NCBI GenBank assembly: GCA_022446815.1
Contig: JAKVCD010000017.1
Location: forward strand, 22,907-86,906
Source of the DNA: Planctomycetota bacterium
Lineage (GTDB): Bacteria > Planctomycetota > UBA1135 > GCA-002686595
DNA length: 64,000 nt
Direction: 5' to 3'
In this document: piece by piece, positions 42,645-50,921 of the stretch
Layout: each line of letters opens with the position of its first letter
Position numbering within the stretch: the first letter of the stretch is position 1
Translations under genes and position numbers: made by a program
Notes under the pieces: model-generated
The model's input: the letters and a program-made list of their open reading frames with translations, nothing else
Told to the model about the DNA's origin: nothing
The model's database searches: none

Positions 42645-42667
42645 CTCCTGACCCTCCGGGTCAGGAG
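42645..42667 (-). promoter_or_regulatory. Perfect 10-bp hairpin in the leader of the sugar transferase gene
   Basis: The arms CTCCTGACCC and GGGTCAGGAG enclose a 3-base loop, 25 bases upstream of the transferase ATG. Reading the minus strand, CCTATATAGG lies upstream (42685-42694) and may be a -10 region, but no good -35 is visible. The dyad may be an operator or an RNA structure in the 5' leader; no T-tract follows, so it is not a typical terminator. Confidence 0.5.
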
Positions 42668-42851
42668 CTCTAGATGCGCTCAACCTATATAGGCAATCGT
42701 ATGAAAAGACCGAAAAAACAGGGATCTTGCATCCAAAAAAGACGTCCACCTAGTGCACAATATGGGCCTGAGGATCTGTCAGCACCCGCTCGGTAGCTCC
42801 TCCCCATGAAACCCGTCTAGGCCTAGGCCTCTGCGGGAAGAAAAAGATCGT

Positions 42852-44918
42852 ATGTACGCACTCCTCCTCTCACTCTCCGCGGCCCTCGCGGGCGAACCTT
42901 GCGCTCCCCAAGGCGACCCTGCGCTACCCATCCCGCTTGACTCGACCTTCACCCCCGTCGAGTTTGGCCCATTGGGCTCAGAGCTCATCGAGACCGGCTT
43001 CACCTTCCGTTTTTACGGCAGGGACTACAACTCAGCCTGGGTCAACGCCAACGGAACGATCTCCTTCTGCCAGCCCGTTTTGCCCGACATCGGGACGGGA
43101 ATACCCAGCCTCGGTCGGCCGCTGATCGCGCCCTTCTGGGCGGCCTCCGCTCCTCAAGAGTGCCAGTTCATGCCTGGCTCAGGTAGAGCTTGGGTGAGGC
43201 ACGACGCGAATCGCCTTGTGGTCGTCTGGGATCACGTCGGCTACGAAGGCATGAGTGACCCGGGGCATACGCCTCGCTCCAACACCTTCCAAGTGATCTT
43301 GAGCGACGGGAACGATCCCGTCGTCGGCTCGAGGAGGAACGTCCTCTTTGCCTACGGAGACATGGGCTGGACCGGCGCTGACTCTACAGGCGGAACAGAC
43401 GGGTTCGGCGGGAGCCCGGCCTATGTCGGAGTCGACGCGGGTGACGGAGTCATCGGTGAGCTCGTCGGTCGCTTCCGCCACGACACCGCCGTCTTCTCTA
43501 CTCCCGAGACAGACTCAGGCGTCCATTGGCTGGACAGCAAGAGCTTCTCCTTTGACACGCGCACACCTGTCGCAGGTGACATCCCGACCCTCGGGGTGGA
43601 GGACTATTCCACCTGGGTCAGAGAAGACCTCTATGTGTTGCGATCTGCGATTTCAGGGCCCGCGATGGTGAGGAAGAACTCTTGGCTGGAGTACTTCACC
43701 ATGGCGAGCGACCCTCGGGTCGGCCCGGAGCGACGCGCGCTGATCACACGCAAGGACCTGCACATGGCGTTTGGGAACATCCTGAACGGGTCTGTTCAAT
43801 ACGGTGAAGACGCCTTCATCGACACCTCGGTGGGTTTCCAGAACACCTCACTGACTCCCTTGAACGCGCCGAGTCCCAGTGAAGAGCACCGCATCGAGTG
43901 GTTCGAGAACCTCATGGAGGTCCTCGCGTTCTTCGCTCCCGGGGGCGTCGCGAGCTTCGACGGAGACACGGTCCACCTCATCGGCTCAGACCCTGCCCTG
44001 AACACCTTCTCTGTAGACACAGACACCCTCGCTGCAGCCGACAGGATCCTCGCTCAAGTCCCTAGCGGCTCGCGGGTAGCGCTCACCGTCCACGGCGGGG
44101 CTGACAACAACACAAACGCGAGCCTCGCGAGCTTCGGCTTCGACCTCCAAGGCATCACCGGGATGGACCTCCTCGTGGTCATGCCCGACCTGTACGGGTG
44201 CGTCCTCGACCAGGTCGACTTCAAGGGCTCTCTCCTCGCGCCCTCAGCCGTGGTGGAGGCGCAATACATCCGCATCTACGGGCAAGTGATCGCGCGAAAG
44301 CTCGAGCTCGTCGACTCGACCCTCCACGGGACACCGATGACGGGCTGCTTCTGCCTCGCGGACCTCGCGATGACCGCTGACCTCGTCTTCTCAGCTGACG
44401 ACCTCCCCACTGACCAACCCGGAATGGAGGTTCGAGTTGAGCTTGAGCCGGATGGCTGGATAACCATCGCTCCGGGCTCTCTGCCGAACTCCGTCTGCCT
44501 GAACGTCCACGGTAAGGAGCCTCGCGACCTCAACCTCGAGCGCATCTCGCGCATCGTCGTCCACGGTGCTGCAGACGCATCGAGGGTTCGCCGCTCTCTG
44601 CAACTAGACATCCCTGTTCTCGTCGCAGAGTCAGACCTCGTCCCGCGGCCTGATGCTGTCCGTGCTAAGCGCTCCACACCGGTCGAGTTTGACGTCCTAG
44701 CCAACGACAGCGCGCCGCTGCTCCTCGCACCCAAGGTGCTCGTCACTGAGCTGCCTGCGTTTGGTGAGCTCGAAGAGCAGGGCGACGGGCGCTTCCGCTA
44801 CACCTCGACGCGGAAGTTCCGTCACCCGGTTCAGGACGTGATGAAGTACCGCCTATTTGTTGAAGAGGGCCAACCCTCTCACGAGGTGGAAGTGCGCTTC
44901 TTCATCGGGGCCTCCTGA
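42852..44918 (+). CDS. Secreted multi-domain surface protein: NIDO-like, choice-of-anchor A and cadherin/Ig-like domains
   Basis: The 688-residue protein has a short signal peptide (MYALLLSLSAALAGE). Residues 25-240 look like a nidogen-type domain (SFCQPVLPDIG, LIAPFWAAS, LVVVWDHVGY, FAYGDMGW). Residues about 300-500 match the choice-of-anchor A family (AFGNILNGS start, DTDTLAAADRILAQVPSGSRVALTVHG, DFKGSLLAPSAVVEAQYIRIYGQVIARKLEL). The last 90 residues resemble a cadherin- or Ig-like domain (VEFDVLANDSAPLL ... YTSTRKF). It is probably an adhesin or matrix protein. No sortase or PEP-CTERM anchor is visible. It is divergent from the sugar transferase gene. Confidence 0.82.
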   Translation: MYALLLSLSAALAGEPCAPQGDPALPIPLDSTFTPVEFGPLGSELIETGFTFRFYGRDYNSAWVNANGTISFCQPVLPDIGTGIPSLGRPLIAPFWAASAPQECQFMPGSGRAWVRHDANRLVVVWDHVGYEGMSDPGHTPRSNTFQVILSDGNDPVVGSRRNVLFAYGDMGWTGADSTGGTDGFGGSPAYVGVDAGDGVIGELVGRFRHDTAVFSTPETDSGVHWLDSKSFSFDTRTPVAGDIPTLGVEDYSTWVREDLYVLRSAISGPAMVRKNSWLEYFTMASDPRVGPERRALITRKDLHMAFGNILNGSVQYGEDAFIDTSVGFQNTSLTPLNAPSPSEEHRIEWFENLMEVLAFFAPGGVASFDGDTVHLIGSDPALNTFSVDTDTLAAADRILAQVPSGSRVALTVHGGADNNTNASLASFGFDLQGITGMDLLVVMPDLYGCVLDQVDFKGSLLAPSAVVEAQYIRIYGQVIARKLELVDSTLHGTPMTGCFCLADLAMTADLVFSADDLPTDQPGMEVRVELEPDGWITIAPGSLPNSVCLNVHGKEPRDLNLERISRIVVHGAADASRVRRSLQLDIPVLVAESDLVPRPDAVRAKRSTPVEFDVLANDSAPLLLAPKVLVTELPAFGELEEQGDGRFRYTSTRKFRHPVQDVMKYRLFVEEGQPSHEVEVRFFIGAS

Positions 44919-44966
44919 GCTGATCTCACGAGCCTGGGCGCCTCTGCGCCGCTATGCTCTCCCGCT

Positions 44967-45383
44967 ATGAGCAAACATAGCTTCACGCTTCCTCTCCACG
45001 TCCGCTACGGCGAGACGGACCAGATGGGCGTCGTCCACCACGCGAGCTTCATCTCCTACCTTGAAGAGGCGCGGACCCGCTTCATGGAAGCTCGGGGACA
45101 GAGCTACGCAGAGCTAGAGCGCGCAGGGATCGGCCTCCCTGTCCGCTCCCTCTCGATCTCCTACAAGAGCGCCGCACGCTTTGGAGAAGAGCTCGAGGTG
45201 GAGGTCTGGGTAGAGCGTCTTCGACGAGCGAGCGTGACCTTTGGCTACGAGATCCGCTGTGCCGCTAAGGATCGAATCATCCTGACCGCAGAGGTAGAGC
45301 TCGCCTGCGCGGAGCTCTCTGGGGAGGAGCTAAAGGTCTGCCCCTTGCCAGCCGTTCTTGAGTCTGCGCTCGGCGGCGAGTGA
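44967..45383 (+). CDS. ybgC: YbgC/4-hydroxybenzoyl-CoA thioesterase family acyl-CoA thioesterase
   Basis: The 138-residue hotdog-fold protein has VRYGETDQMGVVHHASFISYLEEARTRFM, the YbgC/4HBT signature with the catalytic Asp of ETDQMGVVHH. The second half, ISYKSAARFGEELEVEVWVERLRRASVTFGYEI, completes the fold. It should hydrolyse acyl-CoA or acyl-ACP thioesters in the cytoplasm. In proteobacteria ybgC sits with tol-pal genes; none are seen here. It is monocistronic on the plus strand, with 3 bases between its stop and the convergent zinc-ribbon gene. Confidence 0.9.
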   Translation: MSKHSFTLPLHVRYGETDQMGVVHHASFISYLEEARTRFMEARGQSYAELERAGIGLPVRSLSISYKSAARFGEELEVEVWVERLRRASVTFGYEIRCAAKDRIILTAEVELACAELSGEELKVCPLPAVLESALGGE

Positions 45384-45386
45384 GCC

Positions 45387-45617
45387 TCAATCAGGCCGGC
45401 AGATCCGAAGCTTAGACGGAGCGCGCTCTGACTCGAAGATGGGCTCCTGCTCAGCCTCAGAGGCCAGCTGCTCGAGCCTGTACCCGGGGAGTATCGGGGG
45501 CACCATCGCAAGGTGCCGATCCCTGCATGCGGGGCAGCGTTGGCCGCTCTCTAGGCGGTTTAAGGCCTCCACGGGCCCACCGCACTGCATACAGGTCGCC
45601 TCTGACAGTCCATTCAT
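45387..45617 (-). CDS. Small zinc-ribbon protein
   Basis: The 76-residue protein, taken from the ATG at 45617 (a GTG three codons earlier is possible), has two CxxC pairs in its first 35 residues (CMQC and CPAC), a plausible zinc ribbon, followed by an acidic, low-complexity tail. I do not recognise a family. Its coding status rests on the paired Cys pattern and its position packed between two genes. Its leader may extend into the structured region before the isc operon, with which it is divergent. Confidence 0.6.
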   Translation of the reverse strand: MNGLSEATCMQCGGPVEALNRLESGQRCPACRDRHLAMVPPILPGYRLEQLASEAEQEPIFESERAPSKLRICRPD

Positions 45618-45662
45618 ATCCTTCACATCGGCAGTTCATGAGCCACGCCTTGAATTGAGCCT

Positions 45663-45682
45663 TTAGGACCTCACTTAGGACC
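45663..45682 (+). repeat. Direct repeat TTAGGACC, two copies with a 12-base period
   Basis: TTAGGACC occurs at 45663-45670 and 45675-45682, separated by TCAC, in the divergent region between the zinc-ribbon gene and the isc regulator. About one helical turn separates the copies, as in a tandem regulator site; no regulator can be named. Confidence 0.4.
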
Positions 45683-45735
45683 GTCGATGAGAAAAGAGAG
45701 GCCTCACGTAAACGGGAGATTTTGGGCCGTTCCGG

Positions 45736-45785
45736 CTGTCCAGAACCCGCTCTGGGGTCTAAAATCTAGGGTCTGGACAGACCCC
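45736..45785 (+). promoter_or_regulatory. Two mutually exclusive stem-loops upstream of the isc operon
   Basis: Stem A pairs CTGTCCAG (45736-45743) plus ACCC (45745-45748) with GGGT (45769-45772) plus CTGGACAG (45773-45780), with one bulged A. Stem B pairs GGGGTCT (45754-45760) with AGACCCC (45779-45785). The two share 45769-45780 and cannot form together. This is the layout of an attenuator or switch, or of overlapping DNA operators. Whether it is transcribed is unknown. Confidence 0.45.
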
Positions 45786-45797
45786 TGTTTGTTCTGC

Positions 45798-45815
45798 GGC
45801 CGCCATCTGGCGGCC
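45798..45815 (+). promoter_or_regulatory. Perfect 7-bp GC hairpin before the isc operator
   Basis: GGCCGCC and GGCGGCC flank a 4-base ATCT loop, followed by TACTTTTCT. It resembles a modest rho-independent terminator for transcripts entering from the left on the plus strand, and could be the terminator arm of the alternative structure just upstream. It lies 53 bases before the iscR-like ATG. Confidence 0.45.
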
Positions 45816-45830
45816 TACTTTTCTCCCTGC

Positions 45831-45855
45831 AATTAGCACTCAATGGGTGCTAATT
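45831..45855. promoter_or_regulatory. Perfect 9-7-9 palindrome, probable operator of the Rrf2 regulator
   Basis: AATTAGCAC (45831-45839) and GTGCTAATT (45847-45855) are exact inverted copies around a 7-base spacer, ending 12 bases before the ATG of the Rrf2-family gene. The AT-rich arms stand out in this GC-rich DNA. Rrf2 regulators act as dimers on such dyads and commonly autoregulate isc operons. The site does not match the E. coli IscR consensus. Confidence 0.75.
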
Positions 45856-45867
45856 ACCTTCACGGTC

Positions 45868-46353
45868 ATGCTGAAACTCACCAAGCGCACAGAATACGGC
45901 CTCACAGCCTTAGTCCACCTCGCGGACCACGGCGGGGAGACTGTGAGCGCTCGCAAGATCAGTCAGCACTACAGCCTGCCTAATCGCCTCGTCGCTGAGG
46001 CCCTCAAAGACCTCTGCCGCGCAGGGCACCTCAAGTCGGTGCGCGGGGCCTCTGGCGGCTACCTGCTCGCGCAGTCCCCAGCAGACCTCACGGTTGGTGA
46101 AGCTGTCGCGGCCTTAGAGGGCGCCCCGAAGTCGACCGACTGTGAAGCGAAAGCCCTCGTCAGCATGGGCTTCGGCGCGCTCGGAGACCTCAACGTAGAG
46201 TCGAAGTGCATGATCCGCTCGCCTCTACACAAGATCCAAGAAGACATCTGGCGCCAGTTCGAGCGCACGACCATTCAAGAGCTCGCTTCCCCCGAGTTCA
46301 CTCTGCTGCGCGATGAGCGTAGCCCTCATACACAGCTGCAAAACAGCGCCTGA
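45868..46353 (+). CDS. Rrf2-family transcriptional regulator of the isc operon (IscR-like)
   Basis: The ATG at 45868 gives 161 residues. A GTG at 45847 is in frame but lies inside the operator palindrome, so I rejected it. The winged-helix core is LTKRTEYGLTALVHLADHGG, ISQHYSLPNRLVAEALKDLCRAGHLKSVRGASGGYLLA. Fe-S ligands of IscR are three closely spaced Cys and a His; here only Cys92 and Cys114 (plus Cys50) and His121 are available, so cluster binding may differ. As first gene of an operon with iscS, iscU, iscA, hscB and hscA it should sense cluster status and repress the operon. Confidence 0.9.
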   Translation: MLKLTKRTEYGLTALVHLADHGGETVSARKISQHYSLPNRLVAEALKDLCRAGHLKSVRGASGGYLLAQSPADLTVGEAVAALEGAPKSTDCEAKALVSMGFGALGDLNVESKCMIRSPLHKIQEDIWRQFERTTIQELASPEFTLLRDERSPHTQLQNSA

Positions 46354-46371
46354 ACAGACAGGACGCTCCCC

Positions 46372-47589
46372 ATGGAACTCCCGATCTATCTCGACTATCA
46401 AGCGACGACTCCCGTCGACCCCCGCGTCCTAGAGGCGATGATGCCGTACTTTACGCACTCCTTCGGGAATGCGGCGAGCCGCTCACACTCGTACGGTTGG
46501 AATGCAGAAGGCGCAGTTGACAAGGCGCGTAAGCAGATCGCGTCACTCATCGGCGCATCTCACAAGGAGATCATCTTTACCTCTGGATCGACGGAGGGCA
46601 TCAACCTCGCGATCAAGGGCGCGGTGGAGATGCACGGCTCTAAGGGGAAGCACATCGTCACGACCTTAGTCGAGCACAAGGCCGTCCTCGATACCTGCAA
46701 GCACCTTGAAAAGCAGGGCTGTGAGGTCACCTACCTTGAGCCTGACTCCACTGGCCTTGTGACTGCCGAACAGGTCGCAGAGGCCATCCGTGAAGACACG
46801 GTCATGGTCGCGGCGATCTGGGCCAACAATGAGATCGGAACGATCATCCCAGTCCGCGAGATCGGCGCTGTGTGCCACGAGCGAGGCGTCCTCTTCTTCG
46901 TAGATGGGACCCAAGCCGTAGGCAAGGTCCCTGTCGACGTCGTCGCCGACAACGTCGACCTCCTCTGCCTGTCAGGCCACAAGGTCTACGGGCCGAAGGG
47001 CGTCGGCTGTCTCTACGTGCGCCGCCGCAACCCCCGCGTACGCATCGTCGCCCAGATGGACGGCGGCGGTCACGAGCGCGGCATGCGCTCTGGCACGATC
47101 AATGTCCCTGGCGTCGTAGGCCTCGGAGAGGCGTGCGCCGTCGCGGAGGCCGACCTCGAAAAGGACGCAGCACACTCGATCGCCTTGCGCGAGCGCTTTG
47201 AGGAGAAGGTCCTCGCAGCCCTCGACTACACGACCGTCAACGGGAACCACGAGCATCGCCTGCCTGGCTGCTCCAACGTCTCCTTTTGCTACGTCGAGGG
47301 CGAGTCCCTCATCATGGGTGTGAAAGATCTCGCTGTGAGCTCAGGCTCTGCCTGCACCTCAGCCAGCCTCGAGCCCAGCCACGTCTTGCGCGCCTGCGGT
47401 GTGGGAGACGAGCTCGCACACAGCTCGATCCGCTTCGGCTTCGGTCGCATGACGACTGAGGAAGAGGTCGACTTCGCGGCCGAGCAAGTCATCAGCGCGG
47501 TCAAGCGCCTACGCGAGCTCTCCCCTCTCTACGAGATGGTCCTCGAGGGCATCGACCTCGACACCGTCCAATGGCAAGCAGACCACTGA
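46372..47589 (+). CDS. iscS: Cysteine desulfurase IscS
   Basis: This 405-residue fold-type I PLP enzyme matches IscS along its length: [22 protein letters not shown], the PLP lysine Lys204 in [11 protein letters not shown], the persulfide Cys328 in [17 protein letters not shown], and a C-terminus [11 protein letters not shown] like the IscU-binding tail of proteobacterial IscS. It takes sulfur from cysteine and passes it to IscU. The start lies 18 bases after the regulator gene. Confidence 0.97.
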   Translation: MELPIYLDYQATTPVDPRVLEAMMPYFTHSFGNAASRSHSYGWNAEGAVDKARKQIASLIGASHKEIIFTSGSTEGINLAIKGAVEMHGSKGKHIVTTLVEHKAVLDTCKHLEKQGCEVTYLEPDSTGLVTAEQVAEAIREDTVMVAAIWANNEIGTIIPVREIGAVCHERGVLFFVDGTQAVGKVPVDVVADNVDLLCLSGHKVYGPKGVGCLYVRRRNPRVRIVAQMDGGGHERGMRSGTINVPGVVGLGEACAVAEADLEKDAAHSIALRERFEEKVLAALDYTTVNGNHEHRLPGCSNVSFCYVEGESLIMGVKDLAVSSGSACTSASLEPSHVLRACGVGDELAHSSIRFGFGRMTTEEEVDFAAEQVISAVKRLRELSPLYEMVLEGIDLDTVQWQADH

Positions 47590-47643
47590 CCTCAAACATT
47601 CGAACAACTCCCTCTCTCTTCAACCCAGAACCGGAACCTAGCT

Positions 47644-48036
47644 ATGGCTTACAGCGACAAGGTCGTTGACCACTACAACAACCCCAGGAACGTCGGCTCT
47701 CTCGACAAGGACTCTGAGAACGTCGGCACCGGCGTCGTCGGCGCGCCCGAGTGCGGAGACGTGATGAAGCTCCAGATCGAGGTCGAGGGCGACACGATCG
47801 TTGACGCGAAGTTCAAGACCTTCGGCTGCGGCTCTGCGATCGCGAGCTCCTCCCTCGCGACAGAGTGGATCAAGGGTAAGAAGGTAGATGAGGCCTTAGA
47901 GATCACGAACACCGAGATCGTCGAAGAGCTCTCGCTCCCGCCCGTCAAGATCCACTGCAGCGTGCTCGCGGAGGACGCGATCAAGTCCGCGATCGCTGAC
48001 TACAAGCAGAAGAGCAGCGACGGAGACGAGGCATGA
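47644..48036 (+). CDS. iscU: Iron-sulfur cluster scaffold IscU
   Basis: The 130-residue scaffold carries all cluster ligands: Cys37 and Asp39 in GAPECGDV, Cys62 in FGCGSAIASSS, and His104 and Cys105. The HscA-binding motif LPPVK is at 98-102. It builds a 2Fe-2S cluster with sulfur from IscS and hands it on with HscA-HscB, both encoded downstream. Its stop overlaps the iscA start by 4 bases. Confidence 0.97.
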   Translation: MAYSDKVVDHYNNPRNVGSLDKDSENVGTGVVGAPECGDVMKLQIEVEGDTIVDAKFKTFGCGSAIASSSLATEWIKGKKVDEALEITNTEIVEELSLPPVKIHCSVLAEDAIKSAIADYKQKSSDGDEA

Positions 48037-48359
48037 TCGAGGTCACAGAGAAGGCCGCGGCAGAGGTTCAGCGCATCCTCACAGAGCAGGAGCTCCCCGA
48101 CACGACCGCGCTCAGAGTCGGAGTGAAGGGTGGGGGCTGCTCTGGCTTCTCCTATACCCTCGGCTTTGACGACCAAGTCAACGAGATCGATCAAATCTCT
48201 GAGTCACAAGGCGTCCGCGTCGTCTGCGACCCGAAGAGCTTCCTCTACTTGAACGGCACCTATGTCGACTTTGAGGACAACCTCATGGGCCGTGGCTTCA
48301 AGTTTGTGAACCCGAACGCCTCCAAGACCTGCGGCTGCGGCGAGTCCTTCACCGTCTGA
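48033..48359 (+). CDS. iscA: A-type iron-sulfur carrier protein IscA
   Basis: The 108-residue A-type carrier has the three conserved Cys: Cys36 in VKGGGCSGFSY and Cys100 and Cys102 in TCGCGESF. These bind iron or an Fe-S cluster for delivery to client proteins. Length and motif order match IscA/HesB family members. Coupled to iscU by a 4-base overlap. Confidence 0.95.
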   Translation: MIEVTEKAAAEVQRILTEQELPDTTALRVGVKGGGCSGFSYTLGFDDQVNEIDQISESQGVRVVCDPKSFLYLNGTYVDFEDNLMGRGFKFVNPNASKTCGCGESFTV

Positions 48360-48374
48360 TCGCACCATCAAGAG

Positions 48375-49004
48375 ATGGCCTCTTGCCCCCACTGTGGCGC
48401 AGAGCTCGAGACCCCCTTGGGGTGCGGCGCATGCCTCTCGCCGCTTGAGGTAGAGACCTCAGTCGACCCCTTCGCGCTCTTCGGGCTCACGCCCTCCTTC
48501 TCAATTGATGGCGAGGAGCTTCGGACTCGGCACCTCAAGTATTCTCGCTGGATCCACCCGGACTACTTCGCCGCCGACCCTGAGCTGCGCGCGCTCGCTG
48601 AGATCAACACGGGGCTCTTGAACGGCGCGCTGGAGTCGCTCGAGGAGCCCCTGCGCCGCGCCGACCACCTCCTCAAGGTCCGAGGCGGGCCTAGCGAGAG
48701 CGAGGTAAAGGACATGCCCCAAGCCTTCCTCATGGAGGTCTTAGAGTGGAGCGAGGTCCTCGATGAGGCGCGCGCTGCTGAGGCTGGCACCCCCCCGCGC
48801 GAGGCGGCCTTCAAGCTGAAGCCGAGTCTCGACGAGGAGCGAACCGCACGCATCCAAACGATCACCGGACTCCTCGAGCCTCTCCCCGAGTCAGGGAGCG
48901 AGGCCCTCACTACCGCTCGACGCGAGCTTAACGCCGTGCGCTACCTTGACCGCGCTCTGCGTGAGCTCGAGTCTCTCCGCCTCGCTGAAGCCGAGGCTCG
49001 CTAA
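48375..49004 (+). CDS. hscB: HscB-like J-domain co-chaperone with N-terminal zinc ribbon
   Basis: The 209-residue protein has a J domain with its HPD tripeptide at 61-63 (SRWIHPDYF) and the C-terminal helical HSCB domain (LNGALESLEEPLRRADHLLKVRGG and following) that binds IscU. An N-terminal ribbon carries Cys4, Cys7, Cys17 and Cys20. Such a ribbon is known in human HSC20 but absent from E. coli HscB. HscB recruits IscU to HscA and stimulates its ATPase. It lies 15 bases after iscA and 12 bases before hscA. Confidence 0.93.
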   Translation: MASCPHCGAELETPLGCGACLSPLEVETSVDPFALFGLTPSFSIDGEELRTRHLKYSRWIHPDYFAADPELRALAEINTGLLNGALESLEEPLRRADHLLKVRGGPSESEVKDMPQAFLMEVLEWSEVLDEARAAEAGTPPREAAFKLKPSLDEERTARIQTITGLLEPLPESGSEALTTARRELNAVRYLDRALRELESLRLAEAEAR

Positions 49005-49016
49005 GATCAACTGATC

Positions 49017-50882
49017 ATGGGCTACATCGAACTCAATGTCCTCAACAACCAGTCCTCCCTAGCGATGGGGATCGACCTGGGTACGACGAACTCTCTCGCC
49101 GCCGTCTGGAGAGATGGGCGCCCCGTGATCCTCCACCCTGAGGGCAAGAGCGGTAGCGTCCCCTCAGTGGTCCACTTTCCAGCGGACGGCTCTCAACCGA
49201 AGGTCGGTCGCGAGGGTCGTGATCACGCCGCCGCGGCTCCGGAGCGCACGCTCTTCAGCGTGAAGCGCCTCATGGGTCGACCCGCAGCTGATGTCCAAGG
49301 AGAGCTCGCGCGGATCCCCTTCCCCACGAGCGAAGGAGACGACGGCGTGCTGCGGCTCAACATCGACGGTCGCGAGTTCACTCCTCAAGAGCTCTCTGCC
49401 CTGATCCTCAACAGGGTCCATGACCACGGCTGCCGCGCGCTGAACGACGAGAAGCCTGACCGCGTCGTGATCACCGTGCCGGCTTACTTCGATGACGCAC
49501 AGCGACAAGCTACGCGTGACGCCGCGCGCTTCGCCGGGCTAGATGTCCTGCGCATCGTCAACGAGCCGACCGCCGCCTGCCTCGCATACGGCCTTGACCA
49601 AGAGAAGTCCGGCAACGTCGTCGTCTACGACTTCGGCGGCGGGACCTTCGACGTATCTGTGCTTTCTATCGCAGACGGGGTCTTCAAGGTTCTCTCCACC
49701 GCTGGCGACACGCACCTCGGAGGTGACGACTTCGACGCCGCCCTCGTCGGTCTGATCGTGGAGGGCCTCGCGGGTGAGCTAAGCGAGGAAGAGCTCAAAG
49801 ACCCAGGCTTCCTGACCGCTGCCAGGCTCTCTGCCGAGCGCTGCAAGCACGCCCTCTCAAAGGACCCGCAAGCAGAGCTACACATGGTCTTAGCCGCCCG
49901 CGGCGTGACCTTTCACCGGACCGTCACGCGCGCTGAGTTTGAGGCGCTCATTGAGCCCCTCATCGAGCGCACTATCGACAGCTGTAGGCGAGCGCTCTCA
50001 GACGCAGGGTTAGCGCCCGACGAGGTCAATGAGGTCGTGATGGTGGGCGGCTCGACGCGCGTCCCCGCCGTGAACGCCGCGGTCGAGTCCTTCTTCGGTC
50101 GCATCCCCCACACCGAGCTGAACCCTGACGAGGTCGTCGCCCTTGGCGCCGCCGTCCAAGCGCATATCCTGATCGGAGGGAGCAGAGACATGCTCCTCCT
50201 AGACGTCATCCCTCTCTCGCTCGGCCTCGAGACTGTCGGAGGCGCCGTCTCCAAGCTCGTGATGCGCAACTCCACTATCCCTTGCTCCGTCACAGAGGGC
50301 TTCACGACCTACGCGGACAACCAGACTGGCATCGACTTCCACGTCGTACAGGGTGAGCGCGAGATGGTCTCTGACTGCCGCACCCTCGCGAAGTTCCAGC
50401 TGAAGGGGATTCCTCCGATGCCCGCGGGGATGGCGCGTGTGGCAGTTCGCTTCCATGTGGATGCAGACGGGCTCCTGACCGTGAGCGCGAGAGAAGAGTC
50501 CACCGGCGCGTCGACGCGCGTTGAGGTCGAGCCCATGAGCGGGCTCTCCGATGAGGAGGTCGAGCGTATGCTGCTCTCATCAGTCGAGCACGCGGAGGAG
50601 GACTTCGCGGTCCGCCGCGCCGCTGACCTCATCACCGAGATCGGGACGATGCGCACCGCCACCGAGCGTAGCCTCGACGGCGTGCGCGAACATCTCGACC
50701 GCGAGACGCTCGAGGACATCGAGGAGGCCCTGAAGGCGGCTGAAGAGGCCACCAGCGCCGACGCGGAGCGTCTGCAAGCGCTGCGCGACGAGCTAGAGCG
50801 CGCCACGCTTCCCCTCGCTGCGCTCCTTATGGATGACGTCGCGAAGGCCGCCCTCTCTGGGAAGCGCCTCGAAGACGTCTGA
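49017..50882 (+). CDS. hscA: Hsp70-type chaperone HscA
   Basis: This 621-residue Hsp70 has [33 protein letters not shown] and [17 protein letters not shown] in the nucleotide-binding domain, and a substrate-binding domain with [33 protein letters not shown], then a helical lid. Position after hscB in the isc operon identifies it as HscA rather than DnaK. It uses ATP to help release clusters from IscU. No ferredoxin gene follows, unlike the proteobacterial operon. Confidence 0.95.
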   Translation: MGYIELNVLNNQSSLAMGIDLGTTNSLAAVWRDGRPVILHPEGKSGSVPSVVHFPADGSQPKVGREGRDHAAAAPERTLFSVKRLMGRPAADVQGELARIPFPTSEGDDGVLRLNIDGREFTPQELSALILNRVHDHGCRALNDEKPDRVVITVPAYFDDAQRQATRDAARFAGLDVLRIVNEPTAACLAYGLDQEKSGNVVVYDFGGGTFDVSVLSIADGVFKVLSTAGDTHLGGDDFDAALVGLIVEGLAGELSEEELKDPGFLTAARLSAERCKHALSKDPQAELHMVLAARGVTFHRTVTRAEFEALIEPLIERTIDSCRRALSDAGLAPDEVNEVVMVGGSTRVPAVNAAVESFFGRIPHTELNPDEVVALGAAVQAHILIGGSRDMLLLDVIPLSLGLETVGGAVSKLVMRNSTIPCSVTEGFTTYADNQTGIDFHVVQGEREMVSDCRTLAKFQLKGIPPMPAGMARVAVRFHVDADGLLTVSAREESTGASTRVEVEPMSGLSDEEVERMLLSSVEHAEEDFAVRRAADLITEIGTMRTATERSLDGVREHLDRETLEDIEEALKAAEEATSADAERLQALRDELERATLPLAALLMDDVAKAALSGKRLEDV

Positions 50883-50921
50883 GCCGACGAGGCGGCACCT
50901 GGGCGTTAGAATGTGGGGACT

